Virus record (IMG/VR): IMGVR_UViG_3300023171_000024
Location: 1-41,476 of that record
Reading direction: 5' to 3' (one strand)
Source: a virus
DNA: 41,476 nucleotides
Position numbers and translations under genes: made by a program
Shown: positions 16,470 through 23,753 of the stretch, one piece after another
Layout of the letters: every line of letters begins with the position of its first letter
Position numbering within the stretch: the stretch's first letter is position 1
The notes under the pieces: generated by a model
The model's database searches: none
What the model was told of the DNA's origin: nothing
The model's input: only the letters and a program-made list of their open reading frames with translations

Positions 16470-16802
16470 TCAACCGATGCGATTGAAGCGCATGGCTTCC
16501 GAATGCAGCGAGTTAGCCTGGTTACGAATGCGACGAATGATCGTAGCTATCGATTCCTCGGGCATCTCAGTTGAACATCCGGCTGAACCCTTGAGACTGG
16601 ACGAACCGAACAAAGCGTCTGCACCCATCTGTATCGTGTTGCCAGCATCGGCAAGGATCTTCTCAATCTCGAAAAGCTGCTCGCGCATGGGCGGCTGGTC
16701 AACAATCTGAGAAGCGCTGGCCTGCCGATCCATGTAAGCCTGCTCGGCAGGATGAACCTTGGAAGCGCTCTGTCCCAACGTCTCACCGTAAAATCCGTTC
16801 AT
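16470..16802 (-). CDS. Hypothetical protein, 110 residues
   Basis: ATG with GGAG seven bases upstream. The N-terminal ~35 residues are polar, then REQLFEIEKILADAGNTIQMG forms a predicted helix, followed by a Ser/Gly-rich loop with one Cys and a C-terminal helix (ATIIRRIRNQANSLHSEAMR). It looks like a small soluble helical protein of early phage regions. No family recognised. Followed by the stem-loop at 16406-16446. Confidence 0.55.
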   Translation of the reverse strand: MNGFYGETLGQSASKVHPAEQAYMDRQASASQIVDQPPMREQLFEIEKILADAGNTIQMGADALFGSSSLKGSAGCSTEMPEESIATIIRRIRNQANSLHSEAMRFNRIG

Positions 16803-16857
16803 GTATTTTCTCCAATATGCCCCACAGGGCGATTCTAGCTATGCTACAGCGCCAATC

Positions 16858-17049
16858 CTAAGATTTGGCAGGGTCAGTAGAGTTGAGGGCTTCGGATGCC
16901 ACCACACGGCATGCCTGAGCCTGATCCTCCCAATTGCAGTTTGGCGGAAATGGCCGAGCGATGCTTTCAAGGGCATTGACCATCCGCTCCATCTTCTCCG
17001 CCATGCGCCGACGATGGGCTTTCTGCTTTTCTGCGTTGGTCAAAGCCAC
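16858..17049 (-). CDS. Small basic protein, AEKQ-type, 63 residues
   Basis: GTG start with GGAG seven bases upstream. Begins MALTNAEKQKAHRRRMAEKMER, a basic helix like those of small phage and plasmid proteins thought to bind nucleic acid. A second helix (EDQAQACRVVASEAL) follows. DNA or RNA binding is an inference from charge. Overlaps the upstream gene by 10 bases. Confidence 0.55.
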   Translation of the reverse strand: MALTNAEKQKAHRRRMAEKMERMVNALESIARPFPPNCNWEDQAQACRVVASEALNSTDPAKS

Positions 17050-17210
17050 AAGCGTTCTCCAGTAATGCGAGCAACACGCCGCGTAAGGGGGTTCTGGTGC
17101 CCTGCCAGAGCCTTCTCAGACCAAAGCCGATACCAGTACGCCCAGACCGTACCATCGGCCTTAACGGCCCTGCGCTCGTAGTGGGCCGCCACGCGATCGG
17201 CGACCGTCAC
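17040..17210 (-). CDS. Small basic protein, 56 residues
   Basis: Found in the gap above the AEKQ-type gene. The GTG start is in a GTGA overlap with the upstream stop. The product begins MTVADRVAAHYERRAVKADG, has a Trp/Tyr cluster (VWAYWYRLWSEK) and ends with an Arg-rich helix. It is tightly packed between two coupled genes, which supports it being real. Function unknown. Confidence 0.55.
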   Translation of the reverse strand: MTVADRVAAHYERRAVKADGTVWAYWYRLWSEKALAGHQNPLTRRVARITGERLWL

Positions 17211-17368
17211 GCCTTCACCTCCACATAATCGCCGCGACGAAATGCGTTGACGATTTCGGTTGCTGCCGACTGAGCGTAATACTCGGTCAAGCCGGCATCA
17301 GCCGCAAACTCTGCTCGGATGCGAGCGATGCGGGCTTTATTGGCGGCAGCGTGTTGTGCGAGGGTCAT
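17207..17368 (-). CDS. Small helical protein, 53 residues
   Basis: ATG with an AGGAG site eight bases upstream. Begins MTLAQHAAANKARIARIRAE, continues as an amphipathic helix and ends VEVKA. It is the first gene after the second leftward promoter of this cluster (17396-17424), so it probably heads a small early or middle transcript. Function unknown. Confidence 0.6.
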   Translation of the reverse strand: MTLAQHAAANKARIARIRAEFAADAGLTEYYAQSAATEIVNAFRRGDYVEVKA

Positions 17369-17395
17369 GTTCGTTGCTCCTTGGTGTGTGAAAGC

Positions 17396-17424
17396 TAGTT
17401 AAGATTGGTTACGGCACCGGTCAA
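17396..17424 (-). promoter_or_regulatory. Leftward promoter with shared operator-like 13-mer (copy 2)
   Basis: A -35 box TTGACC (17424-17419) is followed after 17 bases by TAACTA, a weak -10. The 13-mer at 17407-17419 reads CGGTGCCGTAACC in the leftward sense, ends in -35 and covers most of the spacer. The same 13-mer sits in the promoter at 17748-17776 in the opposite orientation. The weak -10 would fit an activator or repressor-dependent promoter. Confidence 0.5.
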
Positions 17425-17430
17425 GCGGTA

Positions 17431-17712
17431 TTATGCCGTCTCACCAAGAGACGGCATCGAATAGTTAAGGGCATAACCCGAACCAGCCCACAGGCCAGTG
17501 ATCGGCTTCGACAGCCAGTATGCCACCGTGACCGAAGCCCACTCGCGGGGATGCGTGTGGTCGTGCTTCATGCCACACTCAATGGCAGCATCGACCAAAG
17601 CATTCTCCTTGCGGACGAACGCGCGCGGATCAGTGCACGTGTCGAAGTCGCCAGCGAGCAGCACTGCGTTGAGTGCGTCGGAGAGGACTTCGAGGTTGTG
17701 GTCGTTGCGCAT
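17431..17712 (-). CDS. Hypothetical protein, 93 residues
   Basis: ATG with AAGGAG eight bases upstream. The N-terminal half is helical (NLEVLSDALNAVLLAG) with a Cys (DTCTDPR), the middle carries a His cluster (GMKHDHTHPREW), and the C-terminus is hydrophobic with Trp/Tyr (VTVAYWLSKPITGLWAGSGY). The His-rich stretch could bind a metal, but this is not tested. Flanked by two copies of an inverted 13-mer. The 3' end forms a hairpin. Family not recognised. Confidence 0.6.
   Translation of the reverse strand: MRNDHNLEVLSDALNAVLLAGDFDTCTDPRAFVRKENALVDAAIECGMKHDHTHPREWASVTVAYWLSKPITGLWAGSGYALNYSMPSLGETA
17433..17457 (-). terminator. Perfect 10-bp hairpin at 3' end of 93-residue gene
   Basis: ATGCCGTCTC and GAGACGGCAT pair perfectly around the loop ACCAA, covering the last codons and stop of the gene. 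No T-run follows, so it is a terminator-like or mRNA-stabilising hairpin rather than a textbook intrinsic terminator. The next promoter starts 9 bases downstream in the leftward sense. Confidence 0.5.
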
Positions 17713-17747
17713 TGGGTGGCTCCTTGCCGGGGTGGGTTGTTGAGGTC

Positions 17748-17776
17748 GGTATATCGGTGCCGTAACCTATCGTCAA
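17748..17776 (-). promoter_or_regulatory. Leftward sigma70-type promoter with shared operator-like 13-mer (copy 1)
   Basis: -35 TTGACG (17776-17771), exact 17-base spacer, -10 TATACC (17753-17748). The spacer holds GGTTACGGCACCG in the leftward sense (17767-17755). The CGTAACC part recurs at 17779-17785 on the other side of the -35. The predicted RNA starts about 30 bases before the 93-residue gene. Best promoter match in the leftward operon. Confidence 0.65.
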
Positions 17777-17839
17777 TACGTAACCAAAGATTATTTTCAC
17801 CCCCACCCCACACACCCCGCTCCAACGCGGGCGGTGGAA

Positions 17840-17963
17840 CTGTCACCAACTGTCCCTTAACGCGCGCGACAAACAGCCAAATGTCCCAAAATATAAAAAA
17901 AGAGAGTTTTATATGTCTTCCTGCGTAAGGGACATTTGGTGACAGTCGACACGACAAACAGCA
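17840..17963. repeat. Nested inverted-repeat element next to primase gene (candidate origin or control site)
   Basis: Outer arms at 17840-17863 and 17923-17945 are near-perfect inverted repeats (CTGTCACCAA, GTCCCTTA and CGC shared, one mismatch and one extra base). A third partial copy, CCAAATGTCCC, lies at 17877-17887. Inside, ATATAAAA (17891-17898) and TTTTATAT (17907-17914) form a perfect AT-rich inverted repeat. CGACAAACAGC is repeated directly at 17867-17877 and 17952-17962, exactly 85 bases apart. The element lies between the primase stop and the promoter of the next gene and carries no gene. It could be a replication origin, an operator array or a large RNA hairpin. Confidence 0.65.
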
Positions 17964-17983
17964 TGAAAAACACGACGAACCGT

Positions 17984-20398
17984 TCAATCTTCGAAAAACT
18001 CCTTGACCCGTCGCTGAGACTCCGCCCGAGTCTCGCGCTCAATATCCGCACGATCTGCGAAAAGTTTATGCGCCATTGGGTTCACCAGCCACGTCGATGT
18101 ATCGGCGCGCGCCTGAATTTCCTCCAGCCATCCATAGGCTACCATCTGCTCAAAGATCTGATGGCCCTCGAATTTGGTAAGCCGGCGCATCGCCCGTGTG
18201 CCCCGCGCCAGGGTTCTCAGGGACACCTTTTCCTCCTTCTTGGACAGGATGTATCCCGCCACGTCCTTGATGATCTCATGGTCGTCCGTGAGACCCGCGA
18301 CGTTGGTGTAGAACGCCGATGCATGCCGCCGCAGGAACTTGTGCAGGAACTGCGAGGCCCGACGCGCGGTATCGATCTGGATCGTTTCAGTAAGCGGCTT
18401 GTCGGCGCTGTGCGTCACATGCTCGATGCAATGGAAAATGATGCACAGCCGCCCGAACATGCCGTCATATTTGCCGATGTGAGACGCAATCTTGCGGTTC
18501 ACGGTTTCCATGCTCGCGACCATCTGAAGGTGCTGCAGTTCCAGTTCGGACCGCAATGCCTGTGCTTCATCGCTGAAAGTGAGGGGTAGCTTACCCAAGA
18601 AGCTTTCAGGTGGCTCTAGCGCCCACAACCGGTCAATCAGCGAATCATATTCACCCGCAACGTCGGGCATTTCGATATCCTTACCGGGGAACGGATCGCC
18701 AAGCATGATCGGGAAGAACCGCTGCATAAGCCCGTCGTCGGTTGCGTCGGACATGATGCGCCGAATAGGATCGGGCTGGACACCGCCAACGATCGATATG
18801 GAAAGGTTATCTACGAACGCGGCTTTGCGCCCGATCCGGTCGGTAGCGTAGTGCCCGCCGTTGAAGGACTGCAGCCAAAAGGAACGGTCCTTCGCGCCTC
18901 CCTTGCCACCGCTGTATTTCTCGATGCCGCCGAACCATCCGCTAAGTTCGTCCTGCAGCGCCAAGATGCCGTCGGGATTATAGGCGCACACCTCGGACGC
19001 AGCTTCCATTGTGATATCGCTGATACGCAGCCGGTGAGGCACGGGCATTGGCCCGTTCTTGTCCTCGTTCCAGTCCTGCAGCTGGCGTTGGTATTCGACC
19101 ATCAAGCCCGCATCCAGATCCGATATCCGTTTGGTGGCGGCACGTAGCATCGGCGTCTTCTTGCGGCTGGGATCGCCTACTAGCATCACCCAAAGCCGCG
19201 CTTCCTCTTTCCACCCGGCGTCGTGCTTCTTCATGCGCAACTGGATCGTATCACGGATAACCGTACCGCATGCAGCTAGCGCGGCCATAGCAATGCCCGA
19301 AGGATCGCAGCCGATCATATCGGCGCGTGTCTTGGCAAACCGGGCCAGCAATGGCGGCAGCATGCTTTCAGGAAACGGGGGCGCCGCGGTCTTCTTCCAG
19401 AGGTCTAGCGGACCTTCCTCGGCTTCCTTCTCGACCTGAGCGCGAACCTTACGGGTAGCGAATGCCTGCAGTCCTTCATCGATCTGCAATCGCACCGCGT
19501 TGACGCCATGTGCGCAATGTTCGTCATTGAAGTCCCAGCCCTTGGCGGGACCAATGGCGACGATGACGGCGCAATCGAGTTCCGCGCCGACGGCGGTAAA
19601 GTGGTCGCCTTTGTCCTGGTCACATGCCAGTACGACGAACGAACCGCGCTCGGCATATTCACGCGCAAGGCGTTCCATGTTGTCAGCGCTGAAGGCAACC
19701 ACGACTTGATCGGACTGCGCCGAATAGAGACTGGAGCCGGTGGCGAACCCCTCGCAAATGATGGTGCGGCCCATATTGATACCGAGATGGAAGCGCCCGC
19801 CAGAGCTGGGCGCACCAGTGGCAAACAGCTTCTTGCCGCCAGACTCCGCGGGAATAGTCTGCACCGTCTGCAATTCGCCTTCGGCGTCGTAGACGGGGAT
19901 AAGAAGGTTTGAGCCTTCCGACTTAATCAATCGGTACTCGTCGTAAAGCTCCGCGATAGCTTTGCGCACCAGATACGGATGAGATGTGTCGACAGATGCA
20001 GCACGTTCCCAACGCGCTGCGGCCTGCCGCGTACCTGCAGCGCGGCGTTCGTTTTCTTCCGCCTCACGCTCTAGCCGGATTCGGTCGCGCTCGCGTTGTG
20101 TTTCGGGCGCTATCACGGCGACCCTCCCGCCTGTTAGATGATCGATCGCCTCCGTAACGGTGAGGCCGTGAAGCTGGCGCACGAAGTCAACGACATCCCC
20201 GCTGGCGCTGCAGCCTTGACAGAAAAATACCTCCTTATCGGGATTGACCGAAAAGCTGGGCGTTCGTTCGTTGTGCAGCGGGCATAGCCCAACCCATTCA
20301 TTGCCAGCGCGTTTCAGTTTTACCGTTTTCTGCACCTCATCCAACAGGGGATATTGCGCGCGGATGGCGTCGAACTCGTTGTTACGGCGGGGGGTCAC
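17984..20398 (-). CDS. Primase-helicase: CHC2 zinc finger, Toprim and DUF3987
   Basis: 804 residues. An N-terminal zinc-binding CHC2 domain (CPLHNERTPSF, then FFCQGCSASGD, residues ~38-70) and a Toprim domain (ICEGFATG, then ACDQDKGD, residues ~205-265) form a primase core. A DUF3987 region follows, with the Walker-A-like VGDPSRKKTPM near residue 405. It would prime and unwind DNA for phage replication. The GTG start is in a GTGA overlap with the HTH gene. It is read leftward while the other replication genes are read rightward, an unusual split. Its stop is followed by the repeat element at 17840-17963. Confidence 0.88.
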   Translation of the reverse strand: MTPRRNNEFDAIRAQYPLLDEVQKTVKLKRAGNEWVGLCPLHNERTPSFSVNPDKEVFFCQGCSASGDVVDFVRQLHGLTVTEAIDHLTGGRVAVIAPETQRERDRIRLEREAEENERRAAGTRQAAARWERAASVDTSHPYLVRKAIAELYDEYRLIKSEGSNLLIPVYDAEGELQTVQTIPAESGGKKLFATGAPSSGGRFHLGINMGRTIICEGFATGSSLYSAQSDQVVVAFSADNMERLAREYAERGSFVVLACDQDKGDHFTAVGAELDCAVIVAIGPAKGWDFNDEHCAHGVNAVRLQIDEGLQAFATRKVRAQVEKEAEEGPLDLWKKTAAPPFPESMLPPLLARFAKTRADMIGCDPSGIAMAALAACGTVIRDTIQLRMKKHDAGWKEEARLWVMLVGDPSRKKTPMLRAATKRISDLDAGLMVEYQRQLQDWNEDKNGPMPVPHRLRISDITMEAASEVCAYNPDGILALQDELSGWFGGIEKYSGGKGGAKDRSFWLQSFNGGHYATDRIGRKAAFVDNLSISIVGGVQPDPIRRIMSDATDDGLMQRFFPIMLGDPFPGKDIEMPDVAGEYDSLIDRLWALEPPESFLGKLPLTFSDEAQALRSELELQHLQMVASMETVNRKIASHIGKYDGMFGRLCIIFHCIEHVTHSADKPLTETIQIDTARRASQFLHKFLRRHASAFYTNVAGLTDDHEIIKDVAGYILSKKEEKVSLRTLARGTRAMRRLTKFEGHQIFEQMVAYGWLEEIQARADTSTWLVNPMAHKLFADRADIERETRAESQRRVKEFFED

Positions 20399-20565
20399 GA
20401 TTGAACCTGCAGGTAGTCGGAAAGCGTCTTGATCGTGCTATATGTCGGCTCGCTTCCACGCTTAACCAAGCTGTAAATCTTCATGTACGGCACGCCGCTG
20501 CGGCGGCTAACCTCCATGAGATTACGGTCTTCCAGCCGGTCTTTGATCTCCACTGGCGTCAGCAT
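20395..20565 (-). CDS. Small Cro/CI-like HTH regulator, 56 residues
   Basis: ATG with GAGGG five bases upstream, too short for most gene finders. MLTPVEIKDRLEDRNL, then MEVSRRSGVPYMKIYSLVKR and a helix ending in TIKTLSDYLQ, matches the XRE helix-turn-helix: the scaffold helix, then the turn at SGVPY and the recognition helix. It lacks an oligomerisation domain. It overlaps the primase gene and lies beside the divergent promoter region, so it probably controls the rightward replication promoter or its own transcript. Confidence 0.7.
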   Translation of the reverse strand: MLTPVEIKDRLEDRNLMEVSRRSGVPYMKIYSLVKRGSEPTYSTIKTLSDYLQVQS

Positions 20566-20586
20566 ATTTTCCCTCGCGCTAAAATT

Positions 20587-20625
20587 GTTGCTTGACTACT
20601 AACGCTATCAGGCGTCATAAGCAAC
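20587..20625 (+). promoter_or_regulatory. Rightward early promoter inside a 7-bp inverted repeat
   Basis: -35 TTGACT (20592-20597), 18-base spacer, -10 CATAAG (20616-20621). GTTGCTT (20587-20593) and AAGCAAC (20619-20625) form a perfect inverted repeat overlapping both promoter boxes, as an operator would. The RNA would start ~25 bases before the first rightward gene. The HTH gene beside it is the obvious candidate regulator. Confidence 0.6.
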
Positions 20626-20654
20626 CCCGGAAGCAAAGAGAGAAAGGCAAACAC

Positions 20655-21041
20655 ATGAGTGACATTCTGAATGCGCGTGTCCTGAGTGTAAAATTCAGCG
20701 ACGGCAACACCGAACAGCAATATGCATATTTCACCGACGACGCCTCGATCGCAGTTGACGATCTGGTTCTCGTTATGCCGCCCAAGGGACTACCCAAGGT
20801 GGTAAAGGTCTCTTCGGTCGACGAAACCGTGGAGGCAATCCAGCGCGTTCGCGAATGGATCATCTGCAAGGTTGATCTGACGCAGTATAAGGCCCGTAAG
20901 GAAGCTGAAGAAAAGCGAGCTGTCCTGCGTGCTAAAATCGAACGCGCTAAGGCCGATGCACTGGCCTCGTTTCAGATGGACGATCTGGTCGGTAGGAGCC
21001 CGGCGCTTGCATCGCTCATCGCTGAATACAACAAGATTTAA
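20655..21041 (+). CDS. First gene of replication operon, unknown, 128 residues
   Basis: ATG with GAGAAAGG nine bases upstream; a longer TTG start would lie inside the promoter and is not credible. The N-terminal ~70 residues are beta-rich (RVLSVKFSDGNTEQQYAYF). The C-terminal half is a charged helical region (KARKEAEEKRAVLRAKIERAKADAL). It resembles small phage proteins at the head of recombination operons, but the role is not known to me. The AGGAG for the next gene overlaps its stop. Confidence 0.65.
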   Translation: MSDILNARVLSVKFSDGNTEQQYAYFTDDASIAVDDLVLVMPPKGLPKVVKVSSVDETVEAIQRVREWIICKVDLTQYKARKEAEEKRAVLRAKIERAKADALASFQMDDLVGRSPALASLIAEYNKI

Positions 21042-21053
21042 GGAGCATATAGC

Positions 21054-21872
21054 ATGAGTGTCCTCGCAACCGGACGCGTCTCGACCAAGCGCCCATTGAT
21101 CGCCACGCTGGTAGGCGGTCCCAATACCGGCAAATCATCCCTCGCCTGCACCTTCAAGAAGCCGTACCTGTTGCGGACCGAAGGCGAGAACGTACCTTCC
21201 GACATACCCGACGCTCGCCTACCTGCCGGCCCGGAAGATGCCTTGGAAAGCGTCGATCAGCTTTGGGAGCAGTTGAACGCGCTGCACAAGGAGGATCACG
21301 AACACGCTACGCTCATTCTCGATAGCACGTCGGGTCTGGACGAGATGTTCGCTAACGCCGTGATGAAGGAATCGGGCAAGTCCACGCTGGCAACCAGCCT
21401 TGGTGGCTACGGTGCTGGCTACGAAGCCGTCGCCGCGATGCATGGCCGCGTGCGCAAGTATGCCGAACTGCTGCGCCGTGACCGCGGCATGTCTACGGTG
21501 TTTATCGCGCATTCCGACATCATCCGCCTGGAGCCGCCCGACTCGGAGGGGTACACCAGCCACTCTCTTCGGCTGCACAAGAAGTCGATCCGGCATTACG
21601 TCGATAGCGTGGATCTTGTCGGCTTCATCAAACAGGAAACAATTCTGCGCGGTGAAGAAGGAGCGAAGAAAGCTATCACCACGAATGGCCGCGTGCTGGT
21701 GGCGTACCTGACTCCGGCCAACGTATCGAAAAACCGAATGGGCATCACTGACGATCTGCCATTCGAGTTTGGCGAAAACCCAATTTACCGCTGGATCAAG
21801 GAGAATGCCAAGAAGGCGGCTCCCAAGCCAGCGGCAACCGAAGTCAACGAAGAGAAGGAAGACGTAGCATGA
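21054..21872 (+). CDS. Sak4-like RecA-type ATPase (AAA_24 family)
   Basis: 272 residues. Walker A GGPNTGKSS at ~21-29 and Walker B TLILDS at ~85-90, in the layout of the phage Sak4/AAA_24 family, which anneals or pairs single DNA strands with SSB help. The middle carries GYGAGYEAV and FIAHSD, consistent with sensor regions. The last ~25 residues are Lys/Ala/Glu-rich and probably disordered. Coupled by ATGA to the SSB-like gene, which is the expected partner. Confidence 0.8.
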   Translation: MSVLATGRVSTKRPLIATLVGGPNTGKSSLACTFKKPYLLRTEGENVPSDIPDARLPAGPEDALESVDQLWEQLNALHKEDHEHATLILDSTSGLDEMFANAVMKESGKSTLATSLGGYGAGYEAVAAMHGRVRKYAELLRRDRGMSTVFIAHSDIIRLEPPDSEGYTSHSLRLHKKSIRHYVDSVDLVGFIKQETILRGEEGAKKAITTNGRVLVAYLTPANVSKNRMGITDDLPFEFGENPIYRWIKENAKKAAPKPAATEVNEEKEDVA

Positions 21873-22456
21873 GTTTCTGGAATCTGGACGACGGCACCAG
21901 CGCCGTCAGCGACGACAAGGAATATAGCGCGGGAGGCGGTGACTTCGATGTCATCCCGAAGGGCTCCAGCGTCCTTACTACGATCGAAGACGCATCGTGG
22001 AAGGAAGGCTATCAGGTGTCGGAAACGTTCGTGAACCTGAAGGTTCGCGTTTTGAAGCCCGAAGCGTATGCCAACCGAGTGCTGTTCTTCAAGCTCTGGA
22101 TCGATGATCTGGATCCAGGCGTGAAGACCGGCGGTAGCTTCGACCGCACCAAGGCCGTCACTAAACGTGACAAGCACAAGCGCATGCTGATGGCGATCGA
22201 TGCCAATGCGAAGGGTCGCTTGGCTAAGCTCGCAGCGCGTCCGACGGACGATCAGCTGGCGGTGGCGCTGGTGGGGTCGCAGTTCGTCGCTACACTTGGC
22301 GTGTGGGACAAGGAAGAGGACGGCAAGAAGGTGCCGGGTGGTAACTGGCTTATGTCGGCTTCCCCGAAAACTAAGGCCGTCACGGAAGTTGAAAAGCCTG
22401 TGCAGAAGCGAGCGCCGGCATTCTCGGACGATCTGGACGACGACGTGCCCTTCTGA
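21869..22456 (+). CDS. DUF669-type SSB-like protein with acidic C-terminal tip
   Basis: 195 residues. N-terminal half matches DUF669 proteins (beta-rich, with VLTTIEDASWKEGYQVSE and NLKVRVLK). The C-terminus ends DDLDDDVPF, the kind of acidic tip by which SSB proteins recruit partners. It is probably the single-strand binding partner for the ATPase upstream and nuclease downstream. It is likely to bind ssDNA via an OB fold; this is inferred. A G/C-rich hairpin without T-run (about 22477-22495) follows the stop. Confidence 0.78.
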   Translation: MSFWNLDDGTSAVSDDKEYSAGGGDFDVIPKGSSVLTTIEDASWKEGYQVSETFVNLKVRVLKPEAYANRVLFFKLWIDDLDPGVKTGGSFDRTKAVTKRDKHKRMLMAIDANAKGRLAKLAARPTDDQLAVALVGSQFVATLGVWDKEEDGKKVPGGNWLMSASPKTKAVTEVEKPVQKRAPAFSDDLDDDVPF

Positions 22457-22520
22457 TCGTCGCCACCCCTTACCGGACCCCGCTTCACGGCGGGGCGAGG
22501 CTAAGAGATGGAGAAGTGAT

Positions 22521-22775
22521 ATGTCATTGTACGATAAGGCTGACGTAAAGCGCACGATTCAGATTGATGATCTGACGCCTAAGGAGTTGGCGGCGCTGTT
22601 CTGCGATATGTTCGGGAACCAGCAAGCGGAATTCTTCGATGAGATCTATGCCATTACCCGCAAATGGCCGGGTGCTGGTTGGTGCCAGCAATCATGCGAT
22701 ATGGTTAGCCACCTGACGACCGATGGTCGCGAAGTGGTCAAGGTTATGGCTGCACATCTGGAGCTGGAATCATGA
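22521..22775 (+). CDS. Hypothetical protein between SSB and exonuclease, 84 residues
   Basis: ATG with GGAGAAG six bases upstream. N-terminus MSLYDKADVKRTIQIDDLTP, then a helical body with Trp and Cys (KWPGAGWCQQSCDMV) and a C-terminal helix. Coupled by ATGA to the exonuclease gene, so it may assist recombination. No family recognised; the Cys pair is close and could be structural. Confidence 0.55.
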   Translation: MSLYDKADVKRTIQIDDLTPKELAALFCDMFGNQQAEFFDEIYAITRKWPGAGWCQQSCDMVSHLTTDGREVVKVMAAHLELES

Positions 22776-23641
22776 TCGAACAACGCACCCCCGAATGGTT
22801 CCAGCAGCGCAAAGGCCGCGTCACAGGCTCCGTCGTAGGCGGCATCCTAGGCCTATCCCCGTACATGACGCGGGCCGATGTACTCAGGAGCATGGTCCGC
22901 GCTTCCTTGGGCGCTCCTAGCGAGTTTACGGGCAACGTCGCGACCGAGTGGGGAACCTACAACGAGGCGGGCGCTATCCAAGAATTCGAGATGGAAACCA
23001 GCGAGCGCGTCTCGCCCATGCCGTTCGTGGAATACGAGGATTGGCTTGGAGCCAGCCCCGACGGCTCCGTAACTGACGGCAAGGGCCTGGAGGTCAAGTG
23101 CCCCTACGGTATCCGCAACGATCCCAACCCCATCTTCAAGATGCCGAGTGAGTTGCCGCACTACATGGCGCAATGTCAGGTGGAGATGTTCTGTTGTGAT
23201 TGGCAGTCTCTGTGGTTCTATCAGTGGACGCCGCACGGCACCTGTAACAAACTAATCCACCGTGATGACGATTGGTTGGCGACGAACATCCCCCGTCTGC
23301 GCCAGTTCCATTGCGAGTTTCTTGACGAACTAGCCAACAACCCCGAAGAACACCTAACCGACAAACGCATCACCATCGACACACCAGAAGCCGCAAAGAT
23401 GGTGAATGAGTACGACCAGCTAACCGAAGCGCTGGAGCGCGCCGGGGAACGACGGAAGGAACTGTTAGCGGAGATGGTAACGCTGTCGGGTGAGAAGAAC
23501 GCCGTTTTTGGCGGGCGTAAGCTGACGCTTACTAAGAAGGCTGGCTCCGTCAGCTATGCAAAGGCATTGGCTAAGTACGCCCCAGGGTCGGATCTTGAAC
23601 CCTTTAGGGGCAAAGAGTCGTCGTTCTGGGGGTTGAAGTGA
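22772..23641 (+). CDS. YqaJ-type viral recombinase exonuclease
   Basis: 289 residues, 5'-3' DNA exonuclease of the YqaJ/lambda-exonuclease class. Motifs: QQRKGRVTGSVVGGILGLSPY at the N-terminus, EDWLGASPDG (first metal Asp), GLEVKCP (Glu and Lys of the core), then AQCQVEMFCCDW, which holds the following helix. The C-terminal ~70 residues are coiled-coil-like (LERAGERRKELLAEM). It completes a recombination pair with the ATPase and SSB-like protein. Its TGATG end overlaps a 5-codon ORF that leads into the homing-endonuclease region. Confidence 0.88.
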   Translation: MIEQRTPEWFQQRKGRVTGSVVGGILGLSPYMTRADVLRSMVRASLGAPSEFTGNVATEWGTYNEAGAIQEFEMETSERVSPMPFVEYEDWLGASPDGSVTDGKGLEVKCPYGIRNDPNPIFKMPSELPHYMAQCQVEMFCCDWQSLWFYQWTPHGTCNKLIHRDDDWLATNIPRLRQFHCEFLDELANNPEEHLTDKRITIDTPEAAKMVNEYDQLTEALERAGERRKELLAEMVTLSGEKNAVFGGRKLTLTKKAGSVSYAKALAKYAPGSDLEPFRGKESSFWGLK

Positions 23642-23667
23642 TGTCCGCCGCAAGGTAGGATTGCAAC

Positions 23668-23720
23668 GTGAGCGGCCCTCTGGCCAGTTGAAGCGGGTTG
23701 ACCTAGCCCCTGCCGCTCAC
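23668..23720. repeat. 9-bp inverted repeat upstream of homing endonuclease gene
   Basis: GTGAGCGGC (23668-23676) and GCCGCTCAC (23712-23720) form a perfect inverted repeat with a 35-base centre in the 112-base gap after the exonuclease stop. It contains GGCCCTCTGGCC in one arm region. It may regulate the endonuclease gene or mark an insertion edge. Confidence 0.5.
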
Positions 23721-23753
23721 TTCCATTTTAGGTCGGGCCGAAGGTAAGCCTAT

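Noticed and set aside
17936-18589. Rightward 217-codon frame opposite the primase gene
   Set aside because: It is a mirror of high-GC codon bias in the primase frame; the primase shows clear domains, the mirror none.
22470-22500. GC hairpin after SSB-like gene as intrinsic terminator
   Set aside because: No T-run follows, and the next genes in the operon clearly belong to the same transcript.
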